NCBI GenBank assembly: GCA_047967505.1
Contig: CM106538.1
DNA length: 64,000 nucleotides
Source of the DNA: Dipteris shenzhenensis
Taxonomy: Eukaryota > Polypodiophyta > Polypodiopsida > Gleicheniales
Direction: 5' to 3' (one strand)
A model generated the notes under the pieces. It saw nothing but the letters and a program-made list of their open reading frames with translations. It did not search any database and was not told where the DNA came from. Each line of letters begins with the position of its first letter. Position 1 is the stretch's first letter. This document shows, in pieces, positions 1-10,599 of the stretch. A program made the position numbers and the translations under genes.

Positions 1-778
1 TGCTTAGATACACCAATATCTAGATACCCAGTATCTATGGCAGCAAATGAAGAATCACCAGATGAAGCATGAGAAGCATCATATGCAACTGAATCCCCCC
101 TGGTACCAAATCTGTCCTGAAATGCAGTGAATACAAAATCCTTTCCCTTTTGTGCAAAATTTGCATGAGATGGTGAAGCATTAGCATTCTCATCTGGTGC
201 AACATAATTACTGCTAGTGCATTGCATCTTTTTCTCATTGGCAATCGTTTCTGGCACTCTGCAATGTAATGACCAAGCTTCTTGCAATTATTGTATCTTC
301 CTTTCTTCACCCTTGCATCTTTGTCTGCATTCCCTACATTCGTGTTTGCATTTCCCTCCTTCTTGAGCTAATGGACATGGCTGGTCTTTTTCTGAAAATG
401 ACCTCCTGTAGGCTGAAATCTACTCTTTCCATAAGTGGCAAGTGCTTGCTCACCCTGACTAGAGGAATGGGCAGCATTGAAAGTCCTTGTTCCTTCTTGT
501 AAGAGTAAGCCAACTAACTCATCAAACGAAAAAGGAGAAGCCCTGAGCATGATGGTCAAGCACGTAACAAATGTGCCATATGAGGGAAACAGGCTGTTGA
601 GGGTGATAGAGACCAATTTCTTGTCTTGTATGTCTTCTTCAATGGCTGCAAGCTCATCTTGAATATCAATAATCTTGGCAATGTGCTCTGAAGATAGTTT
701 GACCTTCAAACATGGATAGGTCATTGCGCTTATTGTTCAAAGCAATGCTTCTTGCTTCATTGTTGACATTCCACATAC
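1..778 (-). pseudogene. Copia-type gag remnant (UBN2 C-terminal half plus zinc knuckle)
   Basis: On the minus strand two open stretches (724-368 and 310-35) read as the second half of a Copia gag. A segment around 724-540 contains the helix-rich part with IQDELAAIEEDI and LNSLFPSYGTF, followed by a linker and a zinc knuckle near 300-260 reading NNCKKLGHYIAEC. The first Cys of the CX2CX4HX4C knuckle is missing. The N-terminal gag half stops abruptly near 778, just before MWNVNNEARSIALNNK. That motif also occurs in the plus-strand gag at 9632-10087, so the two fragments belong to one family and represent opposite halves. No protease, integrase or RT follows. It is a broken copy without coding capacity. 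Confidence 0.75.
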
Positions 779-887
779 ACAAGTAGGAACAAGAATGGAG
801 ATCGATTGTGAACACAAGAGAACAAGAAGTGAACAAGTGAACTCCAACTGAAATGTTCAACCAAATGAAGTACAAGTACTTGGTACA

Positions 888-966
888 TAGTCCAAGTACT
901 ACCACACAAAATAGAATAAGTCCTTGTCTATTATACAACACCATATCATTGTATATCTCTACACAC
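888..966. repeat. Short repeat shared with 10176-10251
   Basis: About 78 bp beginning TAGTCCAAGTACTA and ending ATTGTATATCTCTACACAC is repeated with small changes at 10176-10251. Both copies lie beside Copia gag fragments of the same family and in the same orientation, although the neighbouring gags point in opposite directions. It may be a piece of that family's LTR. No LTR end (TG...CA) could be fixed. Confidence 0.6.
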
Positions 967-992
967 CTCTCACACCCTCGAGTACAGTGAAG

Positions 993-1283
993 TGTTGGAG
1001 GTAATGGCCTTCACCCTCATGTGCATGTGTGGAAAAAGAGGGGGAATACCCCGCATTGTTGACACGTGTACAAAAAAGGGGGATAACCATCCCATAATCA
1101 CTTGTGGCCCTTGGAGAACCTTGTATATAATGCCTTGATTCAACCCCTCTCTCTAATCCCTCCCGGGACTTTTTGGGAGGAGAGAGAGGCTTCTTGCACG
1201 TGGCTATGGGGCGGGGTTTGGGACCCTTGCACCCGGCGTGTTTTCCGAGGTGACACGTGCCATTTGCTGCATGCCCTCCAACA
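993..1283 (+). repeat. TRIM 5' LTR
   Basis: A 291-bp LTR with TG...CA ends, TATATAA at 1124-1130, followed at once by the primer binding site at 1284-1295. It is about 98% identical to the 3' LTR. Confidence 0.92.
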
Positions 1284-1595
1284 TGGTATCAAAGCCTGCT
1301 TTGGTGGTGTTGCTGCGTGCTGTGGTGACACGTAGTAGTACTACGCCTTTCTGACAGGACCTTGGCTACAGAGTGTCGTGATCTGTGGCGGATATTTAAA
1401 AAGTGTGACATTATTACGGCAGGGCGGCTGCTACTGGCATCGGTGGCTGTCTGTCTGTCGGCTGGTTTGGTTTGACACGTGGGCTTTGAATGCACTTTGG
1501 GGCAGCTTTGATTTGCGCGTACCCTCGTGCTGTTTGCAACGCGTCAACCTTTGTGTGTGCTTGGATTTAATGCTTTGGGTTCATCCATGGGGGAG

Positions 1596-1887
1596 TGTTC
1601 GAGGTAATGGCCTTCACCCTCATGTGTATGTGTGGAAAAAGAGGGGGAATACCCCGCGTTGTTGACACGTGTACAAAAAAGGGGGATAACCATCCCATAA
1701 TCACTTGTGGCCCTTGGAGAACCTTGTATATAATGCCTTGATTCAACCCCTCTCTATAATCCCTCCCGGGACTTTTTGGGAGGAGAGAGAGGCTTCTTGC
1801 ACGTGGCTATGGGGCGGGGTTTGGGACCCCTGCACCCGGCGTGTTTTCCGAGGTGACACGTGCCATTTGCTGCGTGTCCCTCCAACA
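1596..1887 (+). repeat. TRIM 3' LTR
   Basis: A 292-bp LTR preceded by the polypurine tract TGGGGGAG (1588-1595) and followed by the TGAAG target-site duplication. Confidence 0.92.
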
Positions 1888-1892
1888 TGAAG

Positions 1893-2365
1893 CTCCTCTA
1901 TAGCTCACTCCATGCTCCTGCACCAGTAGTGTCAACATACGATGGAGTCTTCTTCTCCCTTCTATTGGAGCTCCACTATGACACGGACAACTCCTCCAGT
2001 GGCTGCATGCATTGCAACGCCTCCCAATTGGCTCGATGTCAACTAGTTGTCCAAGTCCATTGCCGAGCTGCTTGGCAACTAACTAGCGCATTGTTCAGCC
2101 ACTCCTGGCCAATTTATTAGTTATATAAGTCAATCTAGAAAGTCGTATATCTTCCATGGAAGTACAATAGTGTTTCTTTTAAAGAGTCCCAATTAGTTCT
2201 AGCTATCTTCAAAAAACGTTTTATATTTGAACTGAGACACACATTGTACCTTACCTTTTAAAGCTACAATTTGATTTTCTCAAGTTTCAAAAGTCAATCA
2301 AAATTGATAAGATTACTTAAATAAAAGGTACACTGGAGAGTCTCACAACTCCAAAAATCTGTTAC
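1893..2365. other. Gene-free stretch, probably DRC3-like intron
   Basis: This lies downstream (minus strand) of exon C. It has ordinary AT-rich sequence with no recognisable domain in either strand. The next DRC3-like exon, which should resume after NPFCK, was not found between here and position 1. Confidence 0.5.
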
Positions 2366-2431
2366 CTTGCAAAAAGGATTCCCATCAATTGTCAATAAGT
2401 GCAAGTTTTTCAACCGTCGTAGGTATGAAGT
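2366..2431 (-). CDS. DRC3/LRRC48-like exon C (LRR)
   Basis: This 66-nt exon encodes 22 residues, TSYLRRLKNL...IDGNPFCK. The YLRR-LKNL-L-NP pattern is the capping part of an SDS22-type leucine-rich repeat array and resembles the stretch after the last full repeat in DRC3/LRRC48. The acceptor is a pyrimidine-rich tract ending CTGCAG, with exon start at 2431. The donor is AAG followed by gtaaca, with exon end at 2366. It enters at phase 0, which is where exon B leaves, and leaves at phase 0. The intron to exon B is 183 bp. DRC3 is a subunit of the nexin-dynein regulatory complex that links outer doublets in motile axonemes. Later exons (coiled-coil part) must lie beyond position 1 of this window. 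Confidence 0.72.
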
Positions 2432-2614
2432 CTGCAGTTAGGAACCAAAAAGAAAAAATTGCAGCTGAATTTGAGGCTTTACAATTAAGGAACCAAAAAT
2501 AAATAATTGCAGCTGTGTTTCGGTCTCTCATACTTAAACAATGACTCCAAAGAGACAAACTCTTATAAATTTTTTTCTGAAAAAAAGAGCCAAACCCTTT
2601 TAAAAACTGCAAAC

Positions 2615-2781
2615 CTCATCCAGGTTTTGGAGAAGGTTTTTCCCTAGTGACAAAGATGTAAGATTTTGAAGTGCATCGAGACCCTCTATGTGTTTGATTT
2701 GATTGCTATATAATGATAAATCATCCAGCTTTGTGAGTGTTTCAAGTCCTTCAATCTTTTGTATCCTGTTAAAAGACAAAT
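2615..2781 (-). CDS. DRC3/LRRC48-like exon B (LRRs)
   Basis: A 167-nt exon encodes about 55 residues in two and a half leucine-rich repeats of the SDS22 kind: [36 protein letters not shown] and [16 protein letters not shown]. The order ([28 protein letters not shown]) is the order found in DRC3/LRRC48 of the axonemal nexin-dynein regulatory complex. The acceptor TTTTCTTTCCAG lies just above 2781 and the donor GAG/gtttgc at 2615. The first two bases complete an Asp codon with the last G of exon A, so splicing of A to B keeps the frame exactly. A second reading as a generic SDS22-like protein cannot be excluded, because LRRs are similar to each other. No stop or frameshift is present. Confidence 0.75.
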
Positions 2782-2944
2782 CTGGAAAGAAAACCAACCA
2801 GAAAAAAAACTCAATTCCTTCATGTAACAATACAATGTCAGCACAAAATCGATCTCCACCTCAGAAAGACCTATGTAGGATAGTGTCATTCAATAGTGGA
2901 GGTATTCAGGCACTCATTATTTGTTGATTCAAAATAAGCATTTT

Positions 2945-4792
2945 AAAAGGAAGAAGTAATTTATTCCATTCAAAACAAATGAAACCAGAGGTGGGAGAGT
3001 GAGAACTCTATCCCTAGCTCTAGAGTATGAATAAACAACCATGGAGGTGGAGTAAGGTAGAGTAGCATGTCCCTGGTGAACGCTATCAATCTCTCTTGAG
3101 TAGCTACAGAGGTCCCCATGCAGCTCTCCCAAATGGAAGCTAGTATATAAGAGGCAGTGGATGTGTATCCACCAATGACCTGAGCACATCTCAAACATCA
3201 TGTCTGCCATAAAGTAATGCTGGAAACCACCTCCCAAGCCAAGTCCGCTTGTGGAGAAGGCAGTGGGGATGGGGAGTGAGAAAAAATCTTGAGGCTCCAT
3301 GGTGCTAAGATATGAAGGGCCGTGTCCTTATGAAGAAGGCATGGCCACCTACTTGTGACTCGCAACCCTCTGCCCCAAAGAGCTATTCCCAACATTGAGG
3401 AAAGGAATCTGAGGTAATGTATAAGAAGATTCCTCTGCAAGCTGGCATCTCAAACCTAAGGAGGGTCTGCCCATCTATTGAAGCCAAGGGGAAAATGAAA
3501 TACCTCTATGAATGGTTAGCCAAAGAAAGTATGAAACTTTCTTGGCCCTACTGATCCTCCAAAAAATGAGACCAAAACCTCAACAGATGATGCTCAATAA
3601 TGGGTGGATGATGGGTGTCAATCTGCTGAATCCTATATCCAATCCTTCTGGAATATTGAAAGAATGGAGCAGGAGAATCTGGAGCAGTGTAAGCTGGCGA
3701 AGACCACTCCCCTGGATCCCAGTCAAACTCAGCAAGAGGTCTCCCCTGAAAAACAACCTCTAGCTCAACTGCAAAACTGTAGTATGGGACAAGTCTAATG
3801 ACCCCGCTCCCTAGGCATTCTACAACTCTGAAAGCGTCTGCCAGAGTAACAATTTCCCATCCAACGACTAGGTAAGTGTAAGTCTGTGAGAGGTGAATGA
3901 GTTTAAGTATGAGAAAGGTCGGTCCTCCTCTCACTCCTAAGCATTTGCCCTGCTGGGTGAAACATCCAGACCATCTAAAATCAGTGTGAGGGTGGTGAGG
4001 ATCACAAGGGTCTCTCTCCAAGCCTATGGAATGGCTCTCATGGTCTGGAGTCCAATACTAACAACCTGGGGAAGTGGTCCATATCTATGAATGATGATCT
4101 CCTGAGCTTCATTGAACCAATCACTATCCTAGGCAATCCCCGAGAGTACCATCCTGCCAATCTAAATCTCTACTCACTGCCAACTGATATTGCACTAGTG
4201 GGTAATAAAAAGAGGCTACTTGGCCAATCCCTCCCTGGTGGATGGTATTGCTCATATGAGAGCCGGACAGAAATCATCACAAATCTGGACAAGTCTCTTC
4301 ACCATTGGAAAAGTGGGCTAATGATGATGGTCCACCAAGAAAATCTAGTTGACACTCCGTGACCACTGCCGTGATGCTTGTGGCATACATTGAATAATAA
4401 CATGAAGCAAGAATTGCTTCCATGACTAGTCCTTGGGGGTCAAGCCTCTAACGAGAAGCTTGACTAGGAATGCCCTGCTTTGAAGCTTTGGATCAAGAAT
4501 CCCTAGTCCACCCTGTGATGAAGGCAGAGTGACTGTTTCCCAAGATACACTAGACCTGGTTTCCATTGAGCCACCCTCTCCACTCCATAGGTAATTCCTA
4601 AGAAGCCTCTGTCACCTTTCTAATGCTGACTATACAGGAACACCAACAAGATGCCACATAACATAGGGTACCCAGAAGCACCTGGTTGAGTTGATCACCA
4701 GTGCTCTACCCACTAAGGAAAGTGTAGCAATGCAGCAGTATATAACTTCCTTTGTAGATAGTTTGTAGGAATTGGAGACCCATTACACCTCT
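2945..4792 (-). pseudogene. LINE family 1, 3' segment (ORF2 C-terminus and 3' end)
   Basis: On the minus strand, from 4790 downward, broken frames match the C-terminal part of ORF2 in the family-1 element at 31.6-37.3 kb. They run through GRALVIN, then YLWSGEGG, GGLGILDPKLQSRAFLVKLLVRGL, and RPLAEFDWDPGEW near 3720. The 3' tail runs to about 2945. Several stops and frame changes show it is old. It joins head-to-head with a plus-strand RT segment at about 4793 that carries exactly the preceding part of the same ORF, so both are parts of one element with an internal inversion. Confidence 0.75.
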
Positions 4793-5513
4793 TGAGACTG
4801 CCTATAGCATCATGGTTAGGACTTCGGCTCTATGCCTTAGAGTCCTTCCTACATAATCCGAGCCACTCAAACAGGGTTTGTCCAAGATCGTTGCATTTTG
4901 GATGTCGTGTTCTCTCTTCTTGGGAGGCCACGCACTGGGCCAAAGTGAGTCATCAAGATATTGGTGTCTTACTTAATTCATTTTGACTGGAGTTTCCTAG
5001 AGGGAACCGTGAGGAGACTAGTTTCCCTGAGAGATGGATCTCATGGATATCATCCTCATACTCGCAGTCAGCCGGTAGGATGGTGTTATGTGAAGCAGGC
5101 CGAGGCCCTGCATTCCAACTTTCCAAATCAATTAGATAAGTATGCCCCCTTGCTCCATATCTTTTCCTTTTAGTAGTTCAAGCTGTGGGCCACTTCTTGC
5201 AGGCTAGCAGTTAAGGGACATTGGGGCTATCTCTTCCAATTAAGTAGGAGCAAGAGCTGCTAGTACGGAGTTTGCAGATGACATGTCAATTATAGTTAGG
5301 GGAGATTAACATAGTTTGACTACCACTGCTGCAGCCATTGACAGGTTTTGCCTCTAGCCTTAGGAGAACTTGTTAATTGGAATAGATCAAAAGGTGTTTG
5401 GACAGCGTGCTATATAGGATACTTCAGGCTAGGGAGTTGATAGATGCTTTGCTTGGGTTCCCAAAGGAACTTCCACTCGATATCTTGGCTTTCAAAACTG
5501 GGTTGATGTGTCT
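4793..5513 (+). pseudogene. LINE family 1, inverted 5' segment (RT palm)
   Basis: The plus strand reads broken RT motifs in order: TGFVQDR-type sequence near 4875, FDWSFLEGTVRRL near 4980-5015, a CPLAPYLF-type motif near 5140-5165, FADD at about 5275-5286, and a GFPKELPLDILAFKTGL stretch near 5455-5505. This last corresponds to the point just before the minus-strand segment of the same LINE starts at 4790. The segment is thus the upstream half of that copy in reverse orientation, with its own 5' end truncated at the junction. Confidence 0.7.
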
Positions 5514-5529
5514 CCAAAACGAACATTTT

Positions 5530-6602
5530 GATGTAAAGCTGAATGAAAACATAATACATAACCCAATCCACAAGTCCTAAATTGGATGAATGACGAGTCC
5601 AGTAGGGAAGAAAATATTGCAATAGGGACAACTAATCTACAATAAAATGCCGTTCACACATGTTTAAAACCAGCTATGGAAGATACTTCAAAGCCCTTTT
5701 AGACTAGATTCCAAAGTGTCACAGTCCCATAACTCATTAAAATCAAGCACTAACAACTGTAGATATTAAGACCATCAAGTTTGATTGTGTGAAACTAAGA
5801 AGTTACTTCAAATCTCAGATGGATAAAAGTTTAAATGACACAAGTAACTCCCGTTGAGGGGACCCACTCACTTGGATGTCCGAATTACTTACCGGGTATG
5901 CAGAATTCTCTCCAACTTTCTTTGGCGAAAGCTTCCTCCTTAGGCGGGAGAGGTGAGTCGGGGTTCTTTTTCTTAGATTCTTTTTTTTATATTCATGGCA
6001 GTTTGTCCAGATTCCCATGAACATGCCACAATGTGTCCTATTTGTATAGCTTCTATTTTAGAACCGCATCATCGTTTTTAGAATTAGAAGATGACTCCTC
6101 TCCTCTACTATTTTTCCTTAGCCCAACCAATCTACTATGCTCCACCACCCCTCTCCTTGCTTGTGGAAACTTTCCTACCTTCCTCATAGCAAGCTGCCTC
6201 CCCCTCAAGAGATAAGTCCTATGTAGATTGGGGGGGATAAATCTGAAAAACTATTACTAGGAACGTGTAGGAGGGTATGATATAAGTGTGTAATAAAAAA
6301 GGAGAGGAGTGGGGAGGGAAGACGAGAAATGAAGTAAAGCAATAGTGTCCAGTCAAGGGAACTTCTGCATCGAACTTATATGTAATGGTATGTTCGAGGC
6401 ATCGAAGGTCAATTTTTCTTATATACCTTGTAATTGTTAGCATATTTTTCCTTAATAACTAGCAGCACAACTCTCATAAGCATGCATAGTTTTCCGTAAT
6501 AACCACTAATTCTAGGCTTTTAGACACCTCTTCCACTAGAGCACGACTTTCATTAGCAAAGAAAAATAACAAACCTGTAAATTGAAGGACAAGTAGATCT
6601 TA
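5530..6602. other. No recognisable gene (intron sequence)
   Basis: Ordinary AT-rich sequence lacks domains, LTR ends or terminal inverted repeats that I can recognise. The short open frames here have no similarity I could name. Confidence 0.5.
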
Positions 6603-6856
6603 GGTGTAAATTGAAGGAGAAATAGGTATTGGTTTAGATTCCCACTTAGAGGCTCCACCCATTCAGCTCAGTGTATTTGGGTTTTCAATCTCATAGACTC
6701 TTCAGTCTTTTGAAGACTTTTAATAGGTCGTGGGTGTAAATTGAAGGAGAAATAGGTCTTGGATGTAGATTCCCACTTAGAGGCTCCACCCATTCAGCTT
6801 AGTGTATCTGGGTTTTCAATATCATAGACCCTTCAGCCTTTTGAAGGATTTTAATA
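6603..6856 (+). repeat. Tandem duplication of a 130-bp LINE family-2 3' end
   Basis: Two copies (6603-6732 and 6733-6856) start GGTGTAAATTGAAGGAG and end with a CATAGACYCTTCAG...TTTTAATA motif. The second is followed by (CT)n at about 6859-6876. The same closing motif precedes the CT run at 26608, so these look like the 3' end of the second LINE family. Confidence 0.65.
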
Positions 6857-6884
6857 AACTCTCTCTCTCTCTCTCTTCAGAGAT

Positions 6885-9430
6885 GGCTTCAGGCTCCTTT
6901 CCGAATTCCTCGCATACCCAAATCAAAGATGCCTCGCGGCCTTCATTCACGAAGGGGTCCGACACAGAGAGTACTTACTCAGGTGACGGGGCTTGGCCAC
7001 ACCACCAGACACCTCTCAGAGCAGGATCACAGAGTTCTTTCCATCGAGTGATATTGATCGTCCAGTCTCTAGCTACAGACATGACAGAGACCCTGACCCG
7101 ACGACCGCAGCACGACACACGAGGCATCGAGGGGACACACAGATCACCCTAGGGGACCTCTCGTCACTGTTTAGACCTAGGACACCTCCCACGGGAGTCA
7201 CGGTGGCTTTGGTCTTGAGTCGAGCCTCCTCCAGGAGACCGAGACGCATGGCACCCCTTGACAGACACCAGCGTCCCATCACCGGCTATGCACCAAGATA
7301 AGACATTGGTTGAAGTGAAGAAACAATGGGGAAGATACAAGAACAATGGAAGAAAACCTCCGGAGGGAGTAGACAAGGAAGAGAAGGAGGATGAAGAACG
7401 GATAGCGAGTGTCATGCCCATGAGATGAGTGAACAAAATAGACTGAAATGGTAGTATGGAATTGCAATGGCACCCTCTGGTATGACACAAGGGTGAGCCA
7501 CTTAGCCTGAGAGCTTCCGGTCCTAATTGGAGATGATGTAGACCTCACCTTGGACACCCTTGTCTCAGTGGTACAGGACACTGCCACCAAATCTTTCCCC
7601 ACGACTTGATCTGCACATGTCCCTACTGCTGGGAAGATGCCGCAAAACCCTTGGTTCAATGGTGAGTGCAAAGAGATGAGAGCTCACCTCACACGTGAGC
7701 AAACCTTAGGCCATCTAATGTCACCTGAGGCACAACAGATCTCACGACGATTGACACACGTCATAGGTGAGGCAATCTTTTGTAGCACAAAGTTGGGATG
7801 AGATGATCATATCATTTCCAGGGGGACATCCTACCATTGGTGGGGGCTTCTATCAGAGGGTAAGTCAACTATTCTCATCACAGATCAGATGTTTGGCATA
7901 TATATTATGCTCCGCTCTATGACATCCCGCCAATGTAGGCACCACCTGATATGCCTCTATGCCCAGGCCCACTACTTGTCATTTGTTCACCTCACAGAAT
8001 ATACAGGCTGCACTCCATCAGCTCCATAATCGGAGAGCACAGGATCATGAGGGACTATAGACTTTGAACTTTGCACATGGGCAGGAGATCCTGGCTCCGA
8101 TTCTAGCGCAGATGTTCAACCATGTTGTATGCCACAACTTCCCATCTACTTCGAGTACTACTATACACAAAGCAAGCGACCCCATGGACGTTGGGAACTA
8201 CCACACTCTTATGATTAGCTGCACTTATGAATCAGTACGAGATGGAGATCAACGGCCACACAGCGGCTCATGGGTAGGGAGCACTAGGGCAGATAGTATT
8301 TCGGAGACAACACTCCATCCTAGACCACATCTTCACCCTGAGGGCTATCATTGAGAAGGCAAGATTGTTGAGACGCAAAAAATTATATGCTTGCTTGTAG
8401 ACTTCCGCAAGGCCTTCGATGCTATCTCATGATCTTGAGGTTACAGGAGATGCAAATTTGAGGGATTATGATTTGGGGGGTGATGATCCTATACGAGTCC
8501 TTCATAGGGAGAGTTCATGCCCTGAGAGGCCTATTGGGAGCACGATCGGGGTGAAGCAAGGATGCCCCCTTTCAACAACTGTCTTCGAGCTCTACATTGA
8601 TGAAATCACATCCTTTATAGACCACCTAGGAGGCAAGGGATCACTACTGGCTGACCTGATGATACAGATACTACTATATGTGAATGACATAGTCCTCATA
8701 TCATCTTCAGCAGAGGGATTGTAGAGACATCTGGAGGCTCTAGAGGTGTTTTGTAGGGAGAGAGACTTGACAATAAAGCTGGGAAGATCAAGACAGGGAG
8801 AGCTGCACGTATATCTAGAGAGCAATGGATCTGTAGGTTATGCACGCTTTGAGGAGGTCAAGACAAAGGAACATTTTTTATGTGTCTGCCTAGCCTACTA
8901 TGAGATCCGGGGACGATACCACTGCCTCTTTCAGGAGGGACATGGCTTTGGCCCACTTTCACAATTGATCCAGTTCCATGACCAAATTTGCATTGGGCTC
9001 TATCTGATTGAGAAGCGAGACACAAAGCATACTATTGCGACAAATCAGAGAGAACCGAAGGTGACCACACCACATGATACTAAGGTAGACTAGGTATAGA
9101 GACATGTCATAGACTTTTATGCATTTGAATCAACTCCAGGACACAGTGGGGTGGAGGAGGAGGAGCCAGCTGATATGAGGGGCACTATGGATCAGCAAAC
9201 AGAGCCGAGACAAGATGTTGCCGAGCAAGGGACGCAAAGGCCACACACGACACAGAGAGTGGACCAAAGCACACATGATTGAGGTCCGGTCTATCTCAGC
9301 TCTCCTCAGAGGAGTCCGCCAGAGACGAGGCGTCACTCTTGACATAGCCCATCAGATCCAGAGATCAAGGAGAACACATCCTCTACAACAGCATGAGATA
9401 GCTCGACAAAAGGGGATTCAAGATATCTTT
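6885..9430 (+). pseudogene. LINE family 2 copy (RT and Cys/His C-terminus), degenerate
   Basis: Several frames share blocks with copies at 12.7, 24.6, 45.4, 47 and 49.8 kb. The order is an upstream segment with SSLFRPRTPPTGVTVALV (about 7160-7230), RT finger/palm pieces (IHKASDPMDVGNY near 8160-8205, DFRKAFDA near 8400), VKQGCPLSTTVFELYIDEI near 8550-8610, and a catalytic box altered to YVNDIVLIS (8680-8705) where YxDD is expected. Then come DLTIKLG and a C-terminal Cys/His motif (EHFLCVCLAYYEIRGRYHCLF) near 8870-8930. The changed box, stops and frame changes make it inactive. It sits in the long DRC3-like intron. I cannot place the family in a named clade with certainty. Jockey/RTE-like is a guess from VKQGCPLS and the 3' tail type. 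Confidence 0.7.
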
Positions 9431-9631
9431 GCGACTATTTTTGGGGCAGAAATACGTTTCTTTATTGCATTTTGTATCTCGAAGGGATTGTGTTTTTGGC
9501 ACATACTTTTGGGCAGATTCTCTGCTATTTCAGAGCAGCCACTGTCAGTGTGTGCCATTGCAGTAATTGCATAGCAGTCAGTTGCATTTTGATTTGCAGG
9601 TACATTTGCCCTCATTCTTGAGCTTGCAATC

Positions 9632-10087
9632 ATGTCTCTCAATGAGAATTTTGGTACCATGATTGAGGCAGATAAGTTGGATGGACCCAATTATGCTTTG
9701 TGGTCATTTACGCTCAAGAATATTTTGGTTGGCAAAGTCTTATGGGACATTGTGAATGGTGATGAGACTAGAAGTGTTGGATCTAGCACGAGTGCATCTT
9801 CCACTACCACTCATGCTTCTACTGCCACTACCCAGGTGGCTCCCATGGAGGATCAGAAGAGGTTTGATCGCAAGGATGCACAAGCTTTGTCTTTGATTGC
9901 ATTATCAGTGAAGACGCGCATTAAGTCAACCATTAAGTCGTGCAAGCATGCAAAAAATGCTTGGGGCAAGCTGAAAAGTATGTGGAATGTCAACAATGAA
10001 GCAAGAAGCATTTCTTTGAATAATAAGCTCAATGACCTGTCCATTCTTGAAGGTCAAACTATTTCCGAGCACATTGTAGCCATCTAG
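9632..10087 (+). pseudogene. Copia-type gag N-terminal half
   Basis: A 151-residue open frame begins MSLNENFGTMIEADKLDGPN and has the typical start of Copia gag proteins (KLDGPNYALWSFTLKNIL). It continues with a Ser/Thr linker, then DAQALSLIALSV and KSMWNVNNEARSISLNNKLNDL, which are UBN2-type gag motifs. It ends at a stop where the zinc knuckle should still follow. The leader from about 9431 to 9631 probably belongs to the element. The matching C-terminal half of the family is the minus-strand fragment at 1-778. No pol follows. Confidence 0.8.
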
Positions 10088-10175
10088 GGAGGTGAAATTG
10101 AAGATGTAGAGAATGCAAGGATTCTAAGTCAGTAACTGTGGCTAACAGTTGGGGACTGTCCAAGTAAATTCTTCT

Positions 10176-10251
10176 TAGTCCAAGTACTAACACACAAAGC
10201 AAGACCAAGTCCTAGTCTATCTACACCACATCATTGTATATCTCTACACAC
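10176..10251. repeat. Short repeat shared with 888-966
   Basis: The second copy of the element-associated repeat, with the same ATTGTATATCTCTACACAC end. Confidence 0.6.
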
Positions 10252-10330
10252 AAAGAACTCAACAACCAACAATTGCTCACAAAGAGCCCAAATCTCGATA
10301 GTCAACACTACTCTCTTGAATTCATAGACT

Positions 10331-10597
10331 TTAGAAGGTCCAGTCTTGATCACTGAGATGATCAACTTCAACCATCATTGTAGTTTCCTCCTTGTTATCT
10401 ACTGCAAGTGCTTTATCCTTACCCTTATCTTGCTTCAATATCTCATCACGTTGCTTAGTGTAGAAATATTTTTCGACATGACCTCCCTTCCCACAATAAT
10501 TGCATCTCTGTGTATCTCGTGCTGGTTTCTTTCTTCCGATCACTAGCTGCATACACCCTATTGTCAAGCCACGTGAAATTACTGTGTTTCTCTTCAC
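10331..10597 (-). pseudogene. Copia-type gag zinc-knuckle fragment
   Basis: An 88-residue minus frame contains RCNYCGKGGHVEKYF, a CX2CX4H zinc knuckle whose last Cys is replaced by Tyr. After it comes a Lys/Asp-rich tail (LKQDKGKDKALAVDNKEE). The rest of gag and pol is missing. It may come from a different Copia family than the gag at 9632. Confidence 0.65.
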
Positions 10598-10599
10598 TC

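Larger units (their letters stand above)
993..1887 (+). mobile_element. Complete TRIM (terminal-repeat retrotransposon in miniature), 895 bp
   Basis: Two direct repeats of 291 and 292 bp (993-1283 and 1596-1887) begin TGTT and end CCAACA. Directly after the left repeat is TGGTATCAAAGC (1284-1295), a primer binding site for tRNA-iMet with one mismatch to the usual plant site. Directly before the right repeat is a purine tract, TGGGGGAG (1588-1595). The five bases TGAAG occur just outside both ends (988-992 and 1888-1892) as a target-site duplication. The interior is only 312 bp and has no gag or pol. The LTRs differ by about six substitutions and one indel, near 2%, so the insertion is fairly recent. 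Enzymes must come from an autonomous partner not visible here. Each LTR has a TATATAA box (1124-1130 in the left one). Confidence 0.93.

Noticed and set aside
1284-1295. tRNA-Met gene fragments at TGGTATCA...GCC sites
   Set aside because: These are primer binding sites next to LTRs; no cloverleaf surrounds them.
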